Shown here: one piece after another, positions 5,633-5,743 of the stretch
How the letters are laid out: every line of letters starts with the position of its first letter
Numbering within the stretch: position 1 is the first letter of the stretch
Origin: Lysobacterales bacterium CG02_land_8_20_14_3_00_62_12
GTDB lineage: Bacteria > Pseudomonadota > Gammaproteobacteria > Xanthomonadales > Ahniellaceae
Assembly (NCBI GenBank): GCA_002785585.1
Contig: PEUI01000357.1
Location: 20,153-25,895 of the forward strand
Direction of reading: 5' to 3'
DNA length: 5,743 bases
Translations under genes and position numbers: made by a program
Notes under the pieces: generated by a model
The model's database searches: none
Told to the model about the DNA's origin: nothing
Seen by the model: only the letters and a program-made list of their open reading frames with translations

Positions 5633-5743
5633 ACTCAGGCCAGCGCGCCGCAAAAACCCGACCTGGACCCGCAAGAGACCCGCGAATGGGTGGAATCCAT
5701 CAGCGCGGTGATTGCCGCCGATGGCGCCGAGCGCGCGCACTTT
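5630..5743 (+). CDS. aceE: AceE, pyruvate dehydrogenase E1 component (5' end only; runs off the window)
   Basis: Only the first 38 codons are present. Residues 11-38 (DLDPQETREWVES, then AVIAADGAERAHF) match the N-terminal block of homodimeric gammaproteobacterial AceE, where E. coli has DPIETRDWLQA followed by SVIREEGVERAQ. The full protein in this family is about 890 residues. It is the thiamine diphosphate-dependent E1 subunit that decarboxylates pyruvate and acetylates the lipoyl domain of E2 in the cytoplasmic pyruvate dehydrogenase complex. The ATG at 5630 has an excellent Shine-Dalgarno. The thiamine-binding region lies outside the window, so the call rests on the N-terminal block alone. 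A paralogous AceE-like protein cannot be excluded. aceF and lpd often follow but cannot be seen. Confidence 0.88.
   Translation, partial: MTQASAPQKPDLDPQETREWVESISAVIAADGAERAHF

Overview
The window is a GC-rich stretch of chromosome (mid-60s percent GC by eye) that reads entirely on the + strand and consists of housekeeping genes. It holds the 3' part of folC, a SPOR-domain gene in the dedD position, cvpA, purF, a glutamate-cysteine ligase gene, and the first 38 codons of aceE. The order folC-dedD-cvpA-purF is the classical gammaproteobacterial arrangement known from E. coli. The PurF is the E. coli type, with no propeptide ahead of the catalytic cysteine. The glutamate-cysteine ligase is the plant/proteobacterial (GCS2, TIGR01436-like) type rather than the E. 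coli GshA type. Together these point to a gammaproteobacterium of the Lysobacterales (Xanthomonadales) or a close neighbour. This placement is inference from gene content, not from a marker gene.

Layout. Positions 1-780 are the end of folC (folate polyglutamylation). After a 63-base gap containing a TATAAT box comes the membrane-anchored double-SPOR protein (844-1842). A 55-base gap leads to cvpA (1898-2443), and 12 bases later purF begins with a GTG codon (2456-3940). A GC-only hairpin sits directly after the purF stop. The glutamate-cysteine ligase gene (4024-5391) has its own Shine-Dalgarno sequence. The 238-base gap before aceE (5392-5629) is the only unusual DNA here: a hairpin, a 7-bp pyrimidine-rich tandem repeat of about ten clear units with an older-looking in-phase flank, and a second strong hairpin that ends one base before the aceE Shine-Dalgarno. 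aceE starts at 5630 and runs out of the window.

Function. FolC and PurF link one-carbon metabolism and purine synthesis, and CvpA and the SPOR protein are envelope proteins that travel with them in gammaproteobacteria. The ligase makes gamma-glutamylcysteine for glutathione, and AceE feeds acetyl-CoA into the central pathway. No mobile element, CRISPR array, RNA gene or defence/toxin system was seen. I do not see a previously undescribed system. The points most worth a second look are the heptamer array, the hairpin at the aceE ribosome binding site, the tandem SPOR architecture, and the single plant-type regulatory cysteine pair in the ligase.
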